Origin: Sedimentibacter sp. zth1
Lineage (GTDB): Bacteria; Bacillota; Clostridia; Tissierellales; Sedimentibacteraceae
DNA: 64,000 nucleotides
NCBI RefSeq assembly: GCF_017352195.1
Contig: NZ_CP071445.1
Span: 2,108,001-2,172,000, forward strand
Direction of reading: 5' to 3'
Shown here: positions 10,221 to 19,069 of the stretch, in pieces
How the letters are laid out: every line of letters begins with the position of its first letter
Position numbering within the stretch: the stretch's first letter is position 1
The notes under the pieces: model-generated
The model's input: the letters and a program-made list of their open reading frames with translations, nothing else
Told to the model about the DNA's origin: nothing
Database searches by the model: none
Made by a program: the position numbers and the translations under genes

Positions 10221-11754
10221 AACAAAGCTACTTATATACAGTATTATTTCAGCAATAAGTTTTCCTATATTTATTATGGTACAAAATTTAGGTATTGGAA
10301 TTGCATTATTTTCAATATTACAATTTACTATGATATATTACTTAACAAAAAATGAACAAGTATTTAAAAATAAAAAAGGTTTACTGCTGTTCTTACCTAT
10401 TTTTATGCTGTGTCTAAGCTTTTTTACCAGTGACATGTTTATTTTTAGATTTACTAATTTTATTGCTATATTTGTACTTTACAGCGCAATGGTTTTAATG
10501 TTGAGCAATGACTTGAATTTTAGAAACAAGGATTATTCTTTTCTAGCTAATATAATTAAAACCATATTTACGCCACTATGCTTTTTCAGTATTCCCTTTA
10601 AATGGCTTTCAGAAAAGTCCAAAAATAATCCAAATAGAAAGCTTGCTCTAAAAGTTTTGTTAGGTATAGTAATATCAATACCTTGTATAACATTTTTGAT
10701 ATTCATGCTTTCATCAGCGGATATTATATTTAGTGAAAAAACATCTCAAATTTTGAATAGTTTTAGTAATAAACTAAATCCTACTACTATAATAAAAATA
10801 ATAATTGGATTTTTAGCAGGACTTTATTTGTTTGGATTGTTTTACAACCCGTTTGACAAACTTAATAGAAAAGAAGCTCCTAAAAAGCTTTGTGAGAACT
10901 TTACTTCTGAACAAAATAAAATTAATGAATTAAAAAATATTATGGGCATGAATGATGAAGTATCGTCTAAAGATATAAATAAAGGTGACTTTATAGTTAT
11001 CAACATAGTTCTTACTTCTGTACTGATTGTATACACACTATTCACATTTGTGCAATTTAAATACTTATTTTCTGGTAAAGCTATACCTTATGGATTTACA
11101 TATGCAGAATATGCAAGGCGTGGATTTTTCGAATTATTGTTTTTAAGTATTATAAATATTGGATTAATATATATAATAACTGTCATATCAAAGTTTAAAG
11201 ATACACTTTCTCATAAAAATGGATTTATATTATCTAAAGGTTTTTTATTTTATTTATGCACAATAACTGTTGTTTTACTTATTTCATCTTATTATAGAAT
11301 GCATTTATATAATAGTGCATATGGATTAACAAGACTTAGAATATTGGTTTTAATATTTTTAGTATTTGAAGCAGCAGCTTTGATTGTATTATTCTATTAT
11401 ATATATAAACCAAATTTTAATATAATATTTGTGTATACATTTATGTGTTTAATTTTTTACTTAACCGTTAATCTTGCTAATATTGACTATTTTATAGCGA
11501 AAAACAACATTGATATGTACTACGAAGGGAACCATGAAGCAAAAGACCTAGATACTGACTATTTGTTCAGTTTATCAGCAGATGCAGCTCCACAAATAGC
11601 AAGGTTTTTAGATGATACTAATAGTAAATACTATATAGAGGCTAAATATTATTTCGAAAGAAATTTTGAAGAATGTAATGAATTGTCGAACTGGCAAAGC
11701 TTCAATCTTTCAAGGAAAAGAGCAAATGATATACTTTTTAATAAAACAAATTAA
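10201..11754 (+). CDS. DUF4173/DUF4153-like multi-pass membrane protein
   Basis: I place the start at ATG 10201 (or the next codon, 10204), with GAAGGTGATA as ribosome site inside the end of the HTH gene; the overlap suggests translational coupling. The 517-residue protein has about twelve hydrophobic segments. The segment YAEYARRGFFELLFLSIINI (about 300-320) and the soluble C-terminal stretch with LDTDYLFSLSADAAPQI match the DUF4173/DUF4153 families, whose role is not known. The operon ends at a strong terminator. Confidence 0.75.
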   Translation: MMNSLTKTKLLIYSIISAISFPIFIMVQNLGIGIALFSILQFTMIYYLTKNEQVFKNKKGLLLFLPIFMLCLSFFTSDMFIFRFTNFIAIFVLYSAMVLMLSNDLNFRNKDYSFLANIIKTIFTPLCFFSIPFKWLSEKSKNNPNRKLALKVLLGIVISIPCITFLIFMLSSADIIFSEKTSQILNSFSNKLNPTTIIKIIIGFLAGLYLFGLFYNPFDKLNRKEAPKKLCENFTSEQNKINELKNIMGMNDEVSSKDINKGDFIVINIVLTSVLIVYTLFTFVQFKYLFSGKAIPYGFTYAEYARRGFFELLFLSIINIGLIYIITVISKFKDTLSHKNGFILSKGFLFYLCTITVVLLISSYYRMHLYNSAYGLTRLRILVLIFLVFEAAALIVLFYYIYKPNFNIIFVYTFMCLIFYLTVNLANIDYFIAKNNIDMYYEGNHEAKDLDTDYLFSLSADAAPQIARFLDDTNSKYYIEAKYYFERNFEECNELSNWQSFNLSRKRANDILFNKTN

Positions 11755-11764
11755 TTAAAAAATA

Positions 11765-11793
11765 AAAATGCTGAAGTTTATTTTCAGCATTTT
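11765..11793. terminator. Bidirectional terminator
   Basis: AAAATGCTGAA (11765-11775) pairs with TTCAGCATTTT (11783-11793). It lies between the convergent DUF4173-like gene (+) and the phosphoesterase gene (-). Confidence 0.9.
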
Positions 11794-11806
11794 ATATTTT
11801 CAATTA

Positions 11807-12283
11807 TTACCATTCAATTATTTCGTCAAAAACTTGACCGTTTTCTATAGTTACAATTCCATAACTATATGTTCCATATGTTGGCAAGCATGCGCTTCCA
11901 GGATTAAAATATAAAATATTATTAAAATACTGTGAAAATGATTTATGTGTATGTCCAAAAAATACTATATCGGCATTTTCACCCTCTGCATAATTTTTAA
12001 GTTCTTCTAAGTTTTTTTTAACTCCGAATATATGTCCATGAGTTATAATGATATTTTTACCATCCACAATTATTTTTTCACTATCATTTGCTTCATTATG
12101 GATATCACAATTTCCATTTACATTTATGTATTCATCTATATTTGTTTCTTTTAATATAGATTTTACATCTTTGCAACAATCCCCACAATGAACTAACATA
12201 TCAAATTTTCCATGCTTTTTAATTTTATTTAAAAATGTATAGTCCATATTTCCATGCGTATCACTTAATACTAAAATTCTCAA
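11807..12283 (-). CDS. YfcE/MJ0936-type metallophosphoesterase
   Basis: A 158-residue calcineurin-like phosphoesterase. Metal-binding motifs are DTHGN (residues 8-12), GDCC (about 34), NGNCD (about 57), THGH (about 80) and GHTH (about 108). Family members hydrolyse phosphodiesters, but the natural substrate is uncertain. Translation starts at TTG 12283, overlapping the TGA of rdgB, with AGGAGA upstream inside rdgB. Third gene of an rph-rdgB-yfcE type operon, an order common in Firmicutes and suggestive of a nucleotide/RNA turnover role. Confidence 0.92.
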   Translation of the reverse strand: MRILVLSDTHGNMDYTFLNKIKKHGKFDMLVHCGDCCKDVKSILKETNIDEYINVNGNCDIHNEANDSEKIIVDGKNIIITHGHIFGVKKNLEELKNYAEGENADIVFFGHTHKSFSQYFNNILYFNPGSACLPTYGTYSYGIVTIENGQVFDEIIEW

Positions 12284-12882
12284 TTCAATAATTCTCCTAA
12301 AATATGTTTTAAATTTTTAAGAGCATTTGCCCTGTGACTAAGTGAATTTTTTTCTTTATCAGTCATTTCACCAAAGGATTTATCTAATCCTTCAACAATA
12401 AATAATGTATCATAACCAAATCCGTTATTTCCATTAGGTTCAAATGCTATTCTACCATTACATATACCCTCTGTCTTATACTTTGAACCATCTTCTAACA
12501 CTAAAGCTATAACAGTTTTAAAATAAGCCGTTCTTTTCTCCATAGGAACGTTTTTTAATTTCTCTAAAAGTAACAACCTGTTTTTTTCATCATTTGAACC
12601 TTCCCCTGCATACCTAGCTGAGAACACTCCAGGCTCACCGTCAAGAGCATCTACAAACAACCCAGTATCATCTGCCAAAACAATACCATCTACAAGTTTT
12701 GAAAGTTCTTCAGCCTTCTTAAAAGCATTACCTTCCAAGGTATCTGCATCTTCTACTACATCAAAATCCTTTAATCCAATTTCATTTTTTGTAATAATCT
12801 CTATATTAAACTCTTCTAAAATTTTTTTGATTTCTTTAACCTTGTGTTCATTACCACTAGATAATATTATTTTCCTACTCAT
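12280..12882 (-). CDS. rdgB: XTP/dITP pyrophosphatase (HAM1/RdgB)
   Basis: 200 residues, normal for the family. It removes non-canonical purine nucleotides (XTP, ITP, dITP) from the pool by hydrolysis to monophosphates. Visible signatures: SSGNEHKVKEI (8-18), VLADDTGLFVDAL (about 68-80), FSARYAGEG, NGFGYDTLF (about 153-161), and SHRANAL near the C-terminus. The start codon directly follows the rph stop, with AGGTGAATAA as ribosome site inside the end of rph. Operon with rph and the phosphoesterase. Confidence 0.97.
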   Translation of the reverse strand: MSRKIILSSGNEHKVKEIKKILEEFNIEIITKNEIGLKDFDVVEDADTLEGNAFKKAEELSKLVDGIVLADDTGLFVDALDGEPGVFSARYAGEGSNDEKNRLLLLEKLKNVPMEKRTAYFKTVIALVLEDGSKYKTEGICNGRIAFEPNGNNGFGYDTLFIVEGLDKSFGEMTDKEKNSLSHRANALKNLKHILGELLN

Positions 12883-13626
12883 TTATTCACCTATTTTATC
12901 GCATATTTCTTTGCCTATTGCATCTCTTTGTATTGCATTAAGCTTTTTACAACCTTTACACGCTAAATCTAAAAGATCTGAAAATTGTTTATGCGTAAAT
13001 GGAGATTCTTCTCCTGTACCTTGAATTTCAACAAATTCCTCTTTGTCTGTCATAACAACGTTCATATCTACTTGAGCATTGCTATCCTCTGTATAACATA
13101 AATCTAACATATTTTTTCCATTTACTACACCAACACTTATTGCTGATAAAAAAGAATTTACAGGAATAGTTTCTATTATTCCATTTTTATTAAGCTTGCT
13201 AAATGCAAGCACCATTGCTACAAAAGCACCTGTTATTGAAGCTGTTCTTGTTCCTCCATCTGCCTGTATTACATCGCAGTCAATCCACAATGTTCTTTCT
13301 CCAAGTGCCTCTAAATTAACAACACTTCTTAAGGCTCTTCCTATAAGTCTTTGTATTTCTTGTGACCTTCCATCAAGCTTTAATCTATTTATATCTCTAA
13401 TTTTTCTTGTTATTGTTGAGCCAGGTAGCATTGAATATTCTGCTGATACCCAACCTTTGCCTGCACCCTTTAAAAACGGTGGTACTTTTTCCTCTACCAT
13501 TGCAGTACATATAACCTTAGTATTACCCATTTCTATAAGTACTGAACCATCTGGGTGTTTTATATAATCTTTAGTTATTTTAACTTGTCTTATATCATCT
13601 AAATTTCTTTCTCTTACTATTACCAT
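12883..13626 (-). CDS. rph: Ribonuclease PH
   Basis: A 247-residue phosphorolytic 3'-exoribonuclease that trims tRNA 3' ends. Key segments: [15 protein letters not shown] near the N-terminus, [26 protein letters not shown] (phosphate-binding and ring-assembly region), [19 protein letters not shown], and [20 protein letters not shown] follows GAAGGAAATTA. First gene of the rph-rdgB-phosphoesterase operon. The 186 bases upstream, up to the MutS2-like gene, hold no gene. Confidence 0.97.
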   Translation of the reverse strand: MVIVRERNLDDIRQVKITKDYIKHPDGSVLIEMGNTKVICTAMVEEKVPPFLKGAGKGWVSAEYSMLPGSTITRKIRDINRLKLDGRSQEIQRLIGRALRSVVNLEALGERTLWIDCDVIQADGGTRTASITGAFVAMVLAFSKLNKNGIIETIPVNSFLSAISVGVVNGKNMLDLCYTEDSNAQVDMNVVMTDKEEFVEIQGTGEESPFTHKQFSDLLDLACKGCKKLNAIQRDAIGKEICDKIGE

Positions 13627-13812
13627 TTAATTTCCTTCTCGCTATATAAATTTTGTGACTTTTTTATTATTTACATAAATTCTACAATTTATACTATTAT
13701 TTTTCAAGCTAATTTTTCTTAATTATAGCATAGCAAGTGCTTATTCGCAACTTTTGCTAAACTAATCTATCTCATTTATTTTAGTCTCAGCATACTCTAA
13801 ATTTACATAAAT

Positions 13813-15723
13813 TTAATGTTTTTTATTATTTATGGTTTTCTCATACCCATATTTATGAATTCTTTTTAACATTTTTTTAGAACCTCGTTTTATATCCTTT
13901 TCAACTTTTCTTTCCATATAGCTTGAGAAAAGTGTGTTCAAATCATAATCTTCTGGATACAGTTCTTTTCTAGCATATTGCAATTTTAGTTGCTTAACAT
14001 TATATGTTTTAAATTCATTATTACAGAATACAACTACATTATTATACTCATCCTTTTCTTTATACACTATAGCACTATCATTTATTTCATTTATAAAAAC
14101 TTTATCTCCAGTTTCATAATTATATTTAACCTCATCAATTACTTTTACTTTTTTTATTCTTTTTCTTCCATTATCAATAATTTTAAGGTTATATGTTTTA
14201 TCTTTCATATATTTCTCTGCTTTTCTTAGCACGTCATCGTATATTCCCATTTTTTTAGATATCCATAAAGCATTACTGTCTCCCGATTTACCTATAATCA
14301 TTCGATACATTGGTTCCAAAGTATCCTTGTTGAATCTCATAGCTGCATTTTCAAAATCGGGATGACTAGAAGAAAAGTTTTTAATCTCATTGTAATGTGT
14401 AGTTGCAACTGTTATAGCCCCTTTGCTATAAACTTCTTCGAGTATTGCTATGGCAAGTGCTGCACCCTCATTTGGCTCAGTTCCACTACCTATTTCATCA
14501 AATAACAAAAGTGTTGACTTATTGGTTTGTCTTAATATATACGATAAATTTTTTACATGCGCCGAGAAAGTACTTAGCGAATTTTCTAAGCTTTGGTCAT
14601 CGCCTATATCAGCAAACACTCTATCAAAAACTGACATATCTGTATCATCGTCAACTGCTATATGAAAGCCCGATTGCATAGAAAGTGTTAGTAATCCTAT
14701 AGTTTTAAGCACTATAGTCTTTCCACCTGCATTTGGTCCTGTAATTACAAGCGACCTATATTTATCACCTATAACTACATTTAGTGGTACTACATTGCCT
14801 TCTAAAAGTGGATGCCTTCCATTTACTATTTTTGTATATCCATAATTATTTAATTTTGGTGCTATTCCACCAATTGCTTTACTATACTTACCTTTAGCAA
14901 ACACCATGTCATAGTGAGACATAACTTCAATATTTCTTTCAAACGTATACAAATTATCATATACATGTGAAGTCAAATTGGACAGTATTTTGTATTCTTC
15001 CTCTGATTCATCAATTTTTAATTGTGTATACTTTTGAGTATATTTGCTTACTGAATTCGGCTCAACAAATGCAGTCTTTCCACTGCTTTCAATCACTATG
15101 CCAGCTACCATGTTTTTATAAGATGATTTAATAGGAACAGTCAATCTTCCTTGTCTTCGTGTTACAAAAAAGTCCTGAATAAAATTACTATTATTTGGAT
15201 TTTTCAAAAATTTATTAAGTTCCTCATCTATTTTACTTTCAAGCTGAGCTATGTGCCTCCTTATTTTTTTTAACTCTGTCGTTGCATCATCACTTAAACG
15301 ATTGTTTTTTATACTTAATTCTATTTCTTCTTCTAAGTAATTAAGATCCTCTAAATTAAAACTATAGCTATACAAAGTCGGTGCATAAAATTCTTTATCC
15401 TTCATATATGTTTTAATCTTACCGCAACCTCTTAAAAATGCTGCTACATTTATTAATTGTTCAGGGTCTAAAATCATATCTTTTTTAACCTTAGTTATTA
15501 TTTCTTTTATATTTACTATTCCGTTTAGTTGTACAGCACCTGAATAATCCAGTAAAGCTCTTGCTTCTGTCGTTTCATTCAGTCTATTTTGAACTGTTTT
15601 AATATTGCCTGTTGGTTCTAGTTTATCTATTAAATCCCTTCCCAAACTACTAACGCAACACTCTTTTACCTTATCTTTTAATTTGTTATATTCCAATTTT
15701 TCAAAAATATGCTCGTTCATCAT
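13813..15723 (-). CDS. MutS2-like ATPase without Smr domain
   Basis: 636 residues; canonical MutS2 is near 780-790. It has the MutS2 core and clamp region (about 1-300), Walker A GPNAGGKT (about 331-338), the Walker B-like LLFDEIGSGTEP and ATTHYNEIK (switch histidine). After the ATPase there is only a basic KOW-like tail of about 130 residues, with no Smr nuclease motif. MutS2 proteins bind DNA branches or collided ribosomes; without Smr this paralogue cannot cleave nucleic acid the usual way. The start pair ATGATG follows AAGGAG. It is expressed from a perfect promoter through a leader with a short ORF and a terminator (15788-16032), which points to regulation by translation. Confidence 0.85.
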   Translation of the reverse strand: MMNEHIFEKLEYNKLKDKVKECCVSSLGRDLIDKLEPTGNIKTVQNRLNETTEARALLDYSGAVQLNGIVNIKEIITKVKKDMILDPEQLINVAAFLRGCGKIKTYMKDKEFYAPTLYSYSFNLEDLNYLEEEIELSIKNNRLSDDATTELKKIRRHIAQLESKIDEELNKFLKNPNNSNFIQDFFVTRRQGRLTVPIKSSYKNMVAGIVIESSGKTAFVEPNSVSKYTQKYTQLKIDESEEEYKILSNLTSHVYDNLYTFERNIEVMSHYDMVFAKGKYSKAIGGIAPKLNNYGYTKIVNGRHPLLEGNVVPLNVVIGDKYRSLVITGPNAGGKTIVLKTIGLLTLSMQSGFHIAVDDDTDMSVFDRVFADIGDDQSLENSLSTFSAHVKNLSYILRQTNKSTLLLFDEIGSGTEPNEGAALAIAILEEVYSKGAITVATTHYNEIKNFSSSHPDFENAAMRFNKDTLEPMYRMIIGKSGDSNALWISKKMGIYDDVLRKAEKYMKDKTYNLKIIDNGRKRIKKVKVIDEVKYNYETGDKVFINEINDSAIVYKEKDEYNNVVVFCNNEFKTYNVKQLKLQYARKELYPEDYDLNTLFSSYMERKVEKDIKRGSKKMLKRIHKYGYEKTINNKKH

Positions 15724-15787
15724 AATCTCCTTATTTTTATAATTTTTTAACCTGTTTTTTCTATAAGGACAATAATTAAAACAAAAA

Positions 15788-15809
15788 AAGCGTGTACTTA
15801 AACACGCTT
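15788..15809 (-). terminator. Attenuator hairpin in the leader of the MutS2-like gene
   Basis: AAGCGTGT (15788-15795) pairs with ACACGCTT (15802-15809); on the minus strand a run of seven T follows. It stands between the promoter at 16004-16032 and the start codon at 15723, so transcripts must read through it. GTGTAC within it (15792-15797) can instead pair with GTACAC at 15891-15896. Confidence 0.85.
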
Positions 15810-15867
15810 AATAATCATAATTTATTAGTAAAAATAAATTGTTGATACTCTTATATTGGCGGTTTTT

Positions 15868-15962
15868 GTATCCTTATAGAAACACAAACTGTACACTAAA
15901 AAAAAGATATTTAAATCCCTCGTTTTGTACATTGTTTGTTCAATTTTTTTCTATTTAGATAC
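15868..15962 (-). ncRNA. Leader RNA hairpin of the MutS2-like gene
   Basis: Four nested complementary blocks form one long hairpin: 15958-15962 with 15868-15872, 15951-15954 with 15876-15879, 15934-15939 with 15884-15889, and 15927-15930 with 15891-15894. The outer two 5' arms are part of the leader ORF's last codons and stop. A ribosome held there would open the hairpin and free 15891-15896 to disrupt the terminator. The pairing is read directly; the switch is inferred. Confidence 0.65.
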
Positions 15963-15974
15963 TACCTCGCTCAT
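15951..15974 (-). CDS. Leader peptide MSEVVSK
   Basis: Seven codons plus TAG, preceded at ideal spacing by GAGGTG (15979-15984), about 22 bases downstream of the expected transcription start. Its end overlaps the 5' arm of the leader hairpin. Short coding leaders of this form control ribosome-protection and methylase genes by stalling. Whether this one is translated is inferred from the ribosome site and position only. Confidence 0.6.
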   Translation of the reverse strand: MSEVVSK

Positions 15975-16003
15975 AAAGCACCTCAATTTTTTAAATATAC
16001 TTT

Positions 16004-16032
16004 ATTATATACAAATAAGTAAAATATGTCAA
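16004..16032 (-). promoter_or_regulatory. Consensus sigma-A promoter for the MutS2-like gene
   Basis: TTGACA (16027-16032) and TATAAT (16004-16009) on the minus strand, both perfect, with the optimal 17-bp spacer. Transcription should start near 15997, giving a leader of about 275 bases. Confidence 0.85.
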
Positions 16033-16109
16033 AATATTTTTATTTCTTTATTTACAACAAATACTGTTGTATAATTACTATGACAAAATTATATTTGAGA
16101 GGGAATAAA

Positions 16110-16865
16110 ATGTCTATATTTTCATTAATATTTGTATGTATCGCAGGTTTTGTAGCAGCATTTGTAGATTCTATTGCTGGCGGTGGAGGACTAATAAGTG
16201 TTCCAGCATATCTTCTAATTGGATTGCCTCCAACAATGGTAAATGGAACAAATAAATTTTCAGCAACAAGTGCTTCTTTAACAAGCTCCATAAAATTTAT
16301 AAAAAGCAAAAAAGCTGATTATCGAGTACTTAAATTTGCTTTACCTTTTACTGTTATCGGAGCAATTATTGGAGTTAACACAGCCCTTAGTATACCTGAA
16401 AGTTTTTTAAAAACGATTATTACTGTACTAATTATTTTTATTGGATTTTATACTTATTTTTCTAAAAGTTTAGGAATAAAAGAAAATTTCAAAGGATACA
16501 CAGTACTTAATATTATATTTTCCTGTATTTTAGCTCTCTTTATTGGATTTTACGATGGATTTTTCGGACCAGGAACAGGAACATTTTTAACATTTGGACT
16601 TATAACTATATTCGGCTATGACTTTACAAGAGCTTCAGGAACAGCAAGAGTTATGAATTTTACAAGCAATATAGTTTCACTAATTCTTTATGCCGTAAAT
16701 AGTAGAATTATGTATACTTATGGAATACCTGTTGCTATTTTTGCAATTATTGGTGCCAATTTAGGAACACGATTTGCTTTGAAAAATGGTTCTAAATTTA
16801 TAAAGCCTATATTTATTATTATAGCTTTAGCCACTGCTATTAAAATGATTGTTGAAATATTTTAA
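16110..16865 (+). CDS. TSUP (TauE/SafE) family membrane transporter
   Basis: Start set at ATG 16110 (MSIFSLIF) behind GAGAGGGAATAAA; the longer open frame has no site and would run into the divergent promoter. 251 residues with about seven to eight membrane helices in two repeats. Family features: DSIAGGGGLISVPAYLLIGL near the N-terminus, NGTNKFSATSAS, and the second-repeat counterpart GFYDGFFGPGTGTF. TSUP proteins export or import sulfur-containing or organic anions; the substrate cannot be read here. Divergent from the MutS2-like gene. Confidence 0.9.
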   Translation: MSIFSLIFVCIAGFVAAFVDSIAGGGGLISVPAYLLIGLPPTMVNGTNKFSATSASLTSSIKFIKSKKADYRVLKFALPFTVIGAIIGVNTALSIPESFLKTIITVLIIFIGFYTYFSKSLGIKENFKGYTVLNIIFSCILALFIGFYDGFFGPGTGTFLTFGLITIFGYDFTRASGTARVMNFTSNIVSLILYAVNSRIMYTYGIPVAIFAIIGANLGTRFALKNGSKFIKPIFIIIALATAIKMIVEIF

Positions 16866-16980
16866 TAATAAAAAAACACTTTCAAATTTTCTTCTGAATT
16901 ACTGTCCTATAAATTTAGCAATAAAAGTCAAGAAAATATAACTACTTTCATTTATACTATTAATATAAGGAAGTGAAGAA

Positions 16981-17880
16981 ATGAGTGAGGTTGAAATAAT
17001 TCTGGCAGTTCAATGCATGCAGGAGTTTATTGACAAGAATTTATATGAAAAAATTACTCTTAAAGGACTGTCTAGTGCAGCAGGATATTCGCCATGGCAT
17101 GCTGCAAGGTTGTTCAAAAATATTACGGGAAAAACACCATTTGACTATATCAGAGCATTACGACTGACCAAAGCAGCTCTTACACTTAGAGATGGAAAGG
17201 AAAAAGTCATTGATGTCGCTCTGGATTTTGTGTTTGACTCACAAGAAGGATTTACAAGAGCGTTCTCAAAAGAATTTGGAGTAACACCTAAAAAATATAG
17301 CTTGAATACACCACCAATAAAATTATTTATACCTTACAAAGTTTTTGACACTTACCAAGCATTTCATAAAGGAGAGAATAGTATGAGTGATAGAAACACA
17401 AAATCAGTATTTGTACAAATTATAGAACGTCAGGCAAGAAAAGTATTATTAAAAAGAGGTATAAAAGCAAGACATTATTTTGAGTATTGTGAAGAAGTAG
17501 GCTGTGATGTATGGTCTGTTCTTACAAGTGTAAAAGAAGCATTATATGAACCGATAGGAATGTGGCTACCAAAACACCTTATACCTGAAGGAACATCTCA
17601 ATATGTACAGGGAGTTGAAATTCCACTTGATTACTCTAATATAATTCCAGAAGGATTCGAATTAATAGAATTACCACCGTGCAAAATGATGGTATTCCAA
17701 GGTGAACCATATAATGATGATGACTTTATGAATGAAATTGACGAAGTATGGAAACACATTGACAAATTTGACCCTGTCATTTACGGTTACAAATGGGCAC
17801 TGGAAGCTGCTCCAAAATTTCAACTTGCCCCTATGGGGTACAGAGGATATATTGAAGCAAGACCTGTAGAAAAAATATAA
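16981..17880 (+). CDS. AraC-family regulator with GyrI-like effector domain
   Basis: 299 residues. An N-terminal pair of AraC-type HTHs (about 8-108; AAGYSPWHAARLFKNITGKTP, and QEGFTRAFSKEFGVTPKKY) is followed by a GyrI-like small-molecule-binding domain (about 130-299; GMWLPKHL, YVQGVEIPLDY, FQGEPY). This architecture (Rob/TipA/SoxS-like) usually senses drugs or other lipophilic ligands. AAGGAAGTGAAGAA precedes ATG. It stands alone between the TSUP gene and a bidirectional terminator, so its target is not obvious. Confidence 0.93.
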   Translation: MSEVEIILAVQCMQEFIDKNLYEKITLKGLSSAAGYSPWHAARLFKNITGKTPFDYIRALRLTKAALTLRDGKEKVIDVALDFVFDSQEGFTRAFSKEFGVTPKKYSLNTPPIKLFIPYKVFDTYQAFHKGENSMSDRNTKSVFVQIIERQARKVLLKRGIKARHYFEYCEEVGCDVWSVLTSVKEALYEPIGMWLPKHLIPEGTSQYVQGVEIPLDYSNIIPEGFELIELPPCKMMVFQGEPYNDDDFMNEIDEVWKHIDKFDPVIYGYKWALEAAPKFQLAPMGYRGYIEARPVEKI

Positions 17881-17892
17881 TGAAACATTGTT

Positions 17893-17924
17893 AATGCAAT
17901 ATCTTTTGATAAAGATATTGCATT
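17893..17924. terminator. Bidirectional terminator
   Basis: AATGCAATATCTTT (17893-17906) pairs perfectly with AAAGATATTGCATT (17911-17924) around a TGAT loop, between the convergent AraC (+) and LysR (-) genes. Confidence 0.9.
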
Positions 17925-17945
17925 TTCATTGAATAACTTATACCG

Positions 17946-18860
17946 CTAAGAATTTATTGCATCTGTTAAGCAACTAATAAAGTCTTCAATTTCACTAGTT
18001 ATTTGCTTACTCCTTATTTTTATCCATCCTAATCTCATATTTTGACTGTTGTTACTTATAGGAATAGTAATTATCCTATCATCACCAAAGCCTTTTGGTA
18101 TTATTCCACTTCCTACAGAAAAAGCATCTGTATTTGCAATAATATTGTATGCAGTTGCCCTGTCATGTATATATATAGTTTTTTTTGAATTATTAAAGTC
18201 TATTATTGATATTTCTTCAGAAAAATCTAATGATAGCCCATTCTCTTGACCAAATTTTACATAAGGGTATTCATAAAGTTCATTTATATCTATTGTTTTT
18301 TTATTAGCAAAAGGATGCATCTTCCTAAGGAACACGTGCGGTTTAACAACTTTTATTTCATTAAATTCTATATATTTTGACTTTAACACTTTTCCAATAT
18401 ACTTTTCTGTCATATCAGATATAAAAATAATTCCAATATCACTTTTATTGTTGTATACATCATCTATAACTTTATACATATCTGTTTCTTTTATGTGTAA
18501 ATCATATCTATCTACATTCTTTATTTTCAAAAACCTTATAAATGCATCTACCGTAAATGGATATCTTTGTGAAGAAACATTGAAACTTAAAAGTGGTTCT
18601 GCTACTTCGTTTGAATAAAAATTTTCAACTTTTTCTTTTTGTTCTAATATTGGTCTAATAAAGCTAATAAATTCTCTTCCTTTGTTTGTTAATTCTACAC
18701 CTCTATTTGTTCTATTAAATATTTTTATACCTAAATCACTTTCTAATTCTTTAATAGAATTACTTATATTAGATTGAGATATAAACAAACTAGAAGCTGC
18801 TTTATTGATTGAACCGCATCTTACAATTTCAACTACAAATGCTAATTGTTGAAACGTCAT
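17946..18860 (-). CDS. LysR-family regulator, divergent from methionine gamma-lyase
   Basis: I choose ATG 18860 (MTFQQLAF) because AGGTGG lies about six bases upstream; a GTG three codons earlier is possible but would overlap the site. 304 residues: winged HTH (1-60; GSINKAASSLFISQSNISNSIKELE) and a periplasmic-binding-like effector domain (about 90-300). It is transcribed away from methionine gamma-lyase with a shared 200-base control region, so it most likely controls that gene and itself, responding to a sulfur metabolite. The ligand is not deducible. Confidence 0.93.
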   Translation of the reverse strand: MTFQQLAFVVEIVRCGSINKAASSLFISQSNISNSIKELESDLGIKIFNRTNRGVELTNKGREFISFIRPILEQKEKVENFYSNEVAEPLLSFNVSSQRYPFTVDAFIRFLKIKNVDRYDLHIKETDMYKVIDDVYNNKSDIGIIFISDMTEKYIGKVLKSKYIEFNEIKVVKPHVFLRKMHPFANKKTIDINELYEYPYVKFGQENGLSLDFSEEISIIDFNNSKKTIYIHDRATAYNIIANTDAFSVGSGIIPKGFGDDRIITIPISNNSQNMRLGWIKIRSKQITSEIEDFISCLTDAINS

Positions 18861-18884
18861 TTTAACCACCTACCCTTAATTTTC

Positions 18885-18913
18885 ATTATACTTATGCAGA
18901 AGGAAAACGTCAA
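18885..18913 (-). promoter_or_regulatory. Promoter of the LysR gene
   Basis: Minus strand TTGACG (18908-18913), 17 bp, TATAAT (18885-18890). Confidence 0.75.
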
Positions 18914-18915
18914 CA

Positions 18916-18936
18916 GTTATATGTTATTTGTATAAC
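18916..18936. promoter_or_regulatory. Candidate LysR operator
   Basis: Inverted repeat GTTATA-N9-TATAAC directly abuts the -35 of the LysR promoter and lies upstream of the methionine gamma-lyase gene, the usual place for a LysR site that represses its own gene and activates the divergent one. No good -35 is seen for the lyase (TACAAT at 18994-18999 is a possible -10), which fits activator dependence. Confidence 0.5.
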
Positions 18937-19069
18937 TAGATACAAAAAATAAGTATTATCACTTCTAGTCATAAAAATAGTATATTTATGTTATACAATA
19001 AAAGTAAAATTTGCTAAACATATTAAAATTTACTATATATAAATTATAAATAGGAGGATACAATTTATC

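Noticed and set aside
13196-13567. 123-codon plus-strand frame
   Set aside because: Complement of the conserved rph coding sequence, with no ribosome site.
18900-19069. SAM riboswitch or T-box before methionine gamma-lyase
   Set aside because: No S-box or T-box core elements and no terminator in the short leader.
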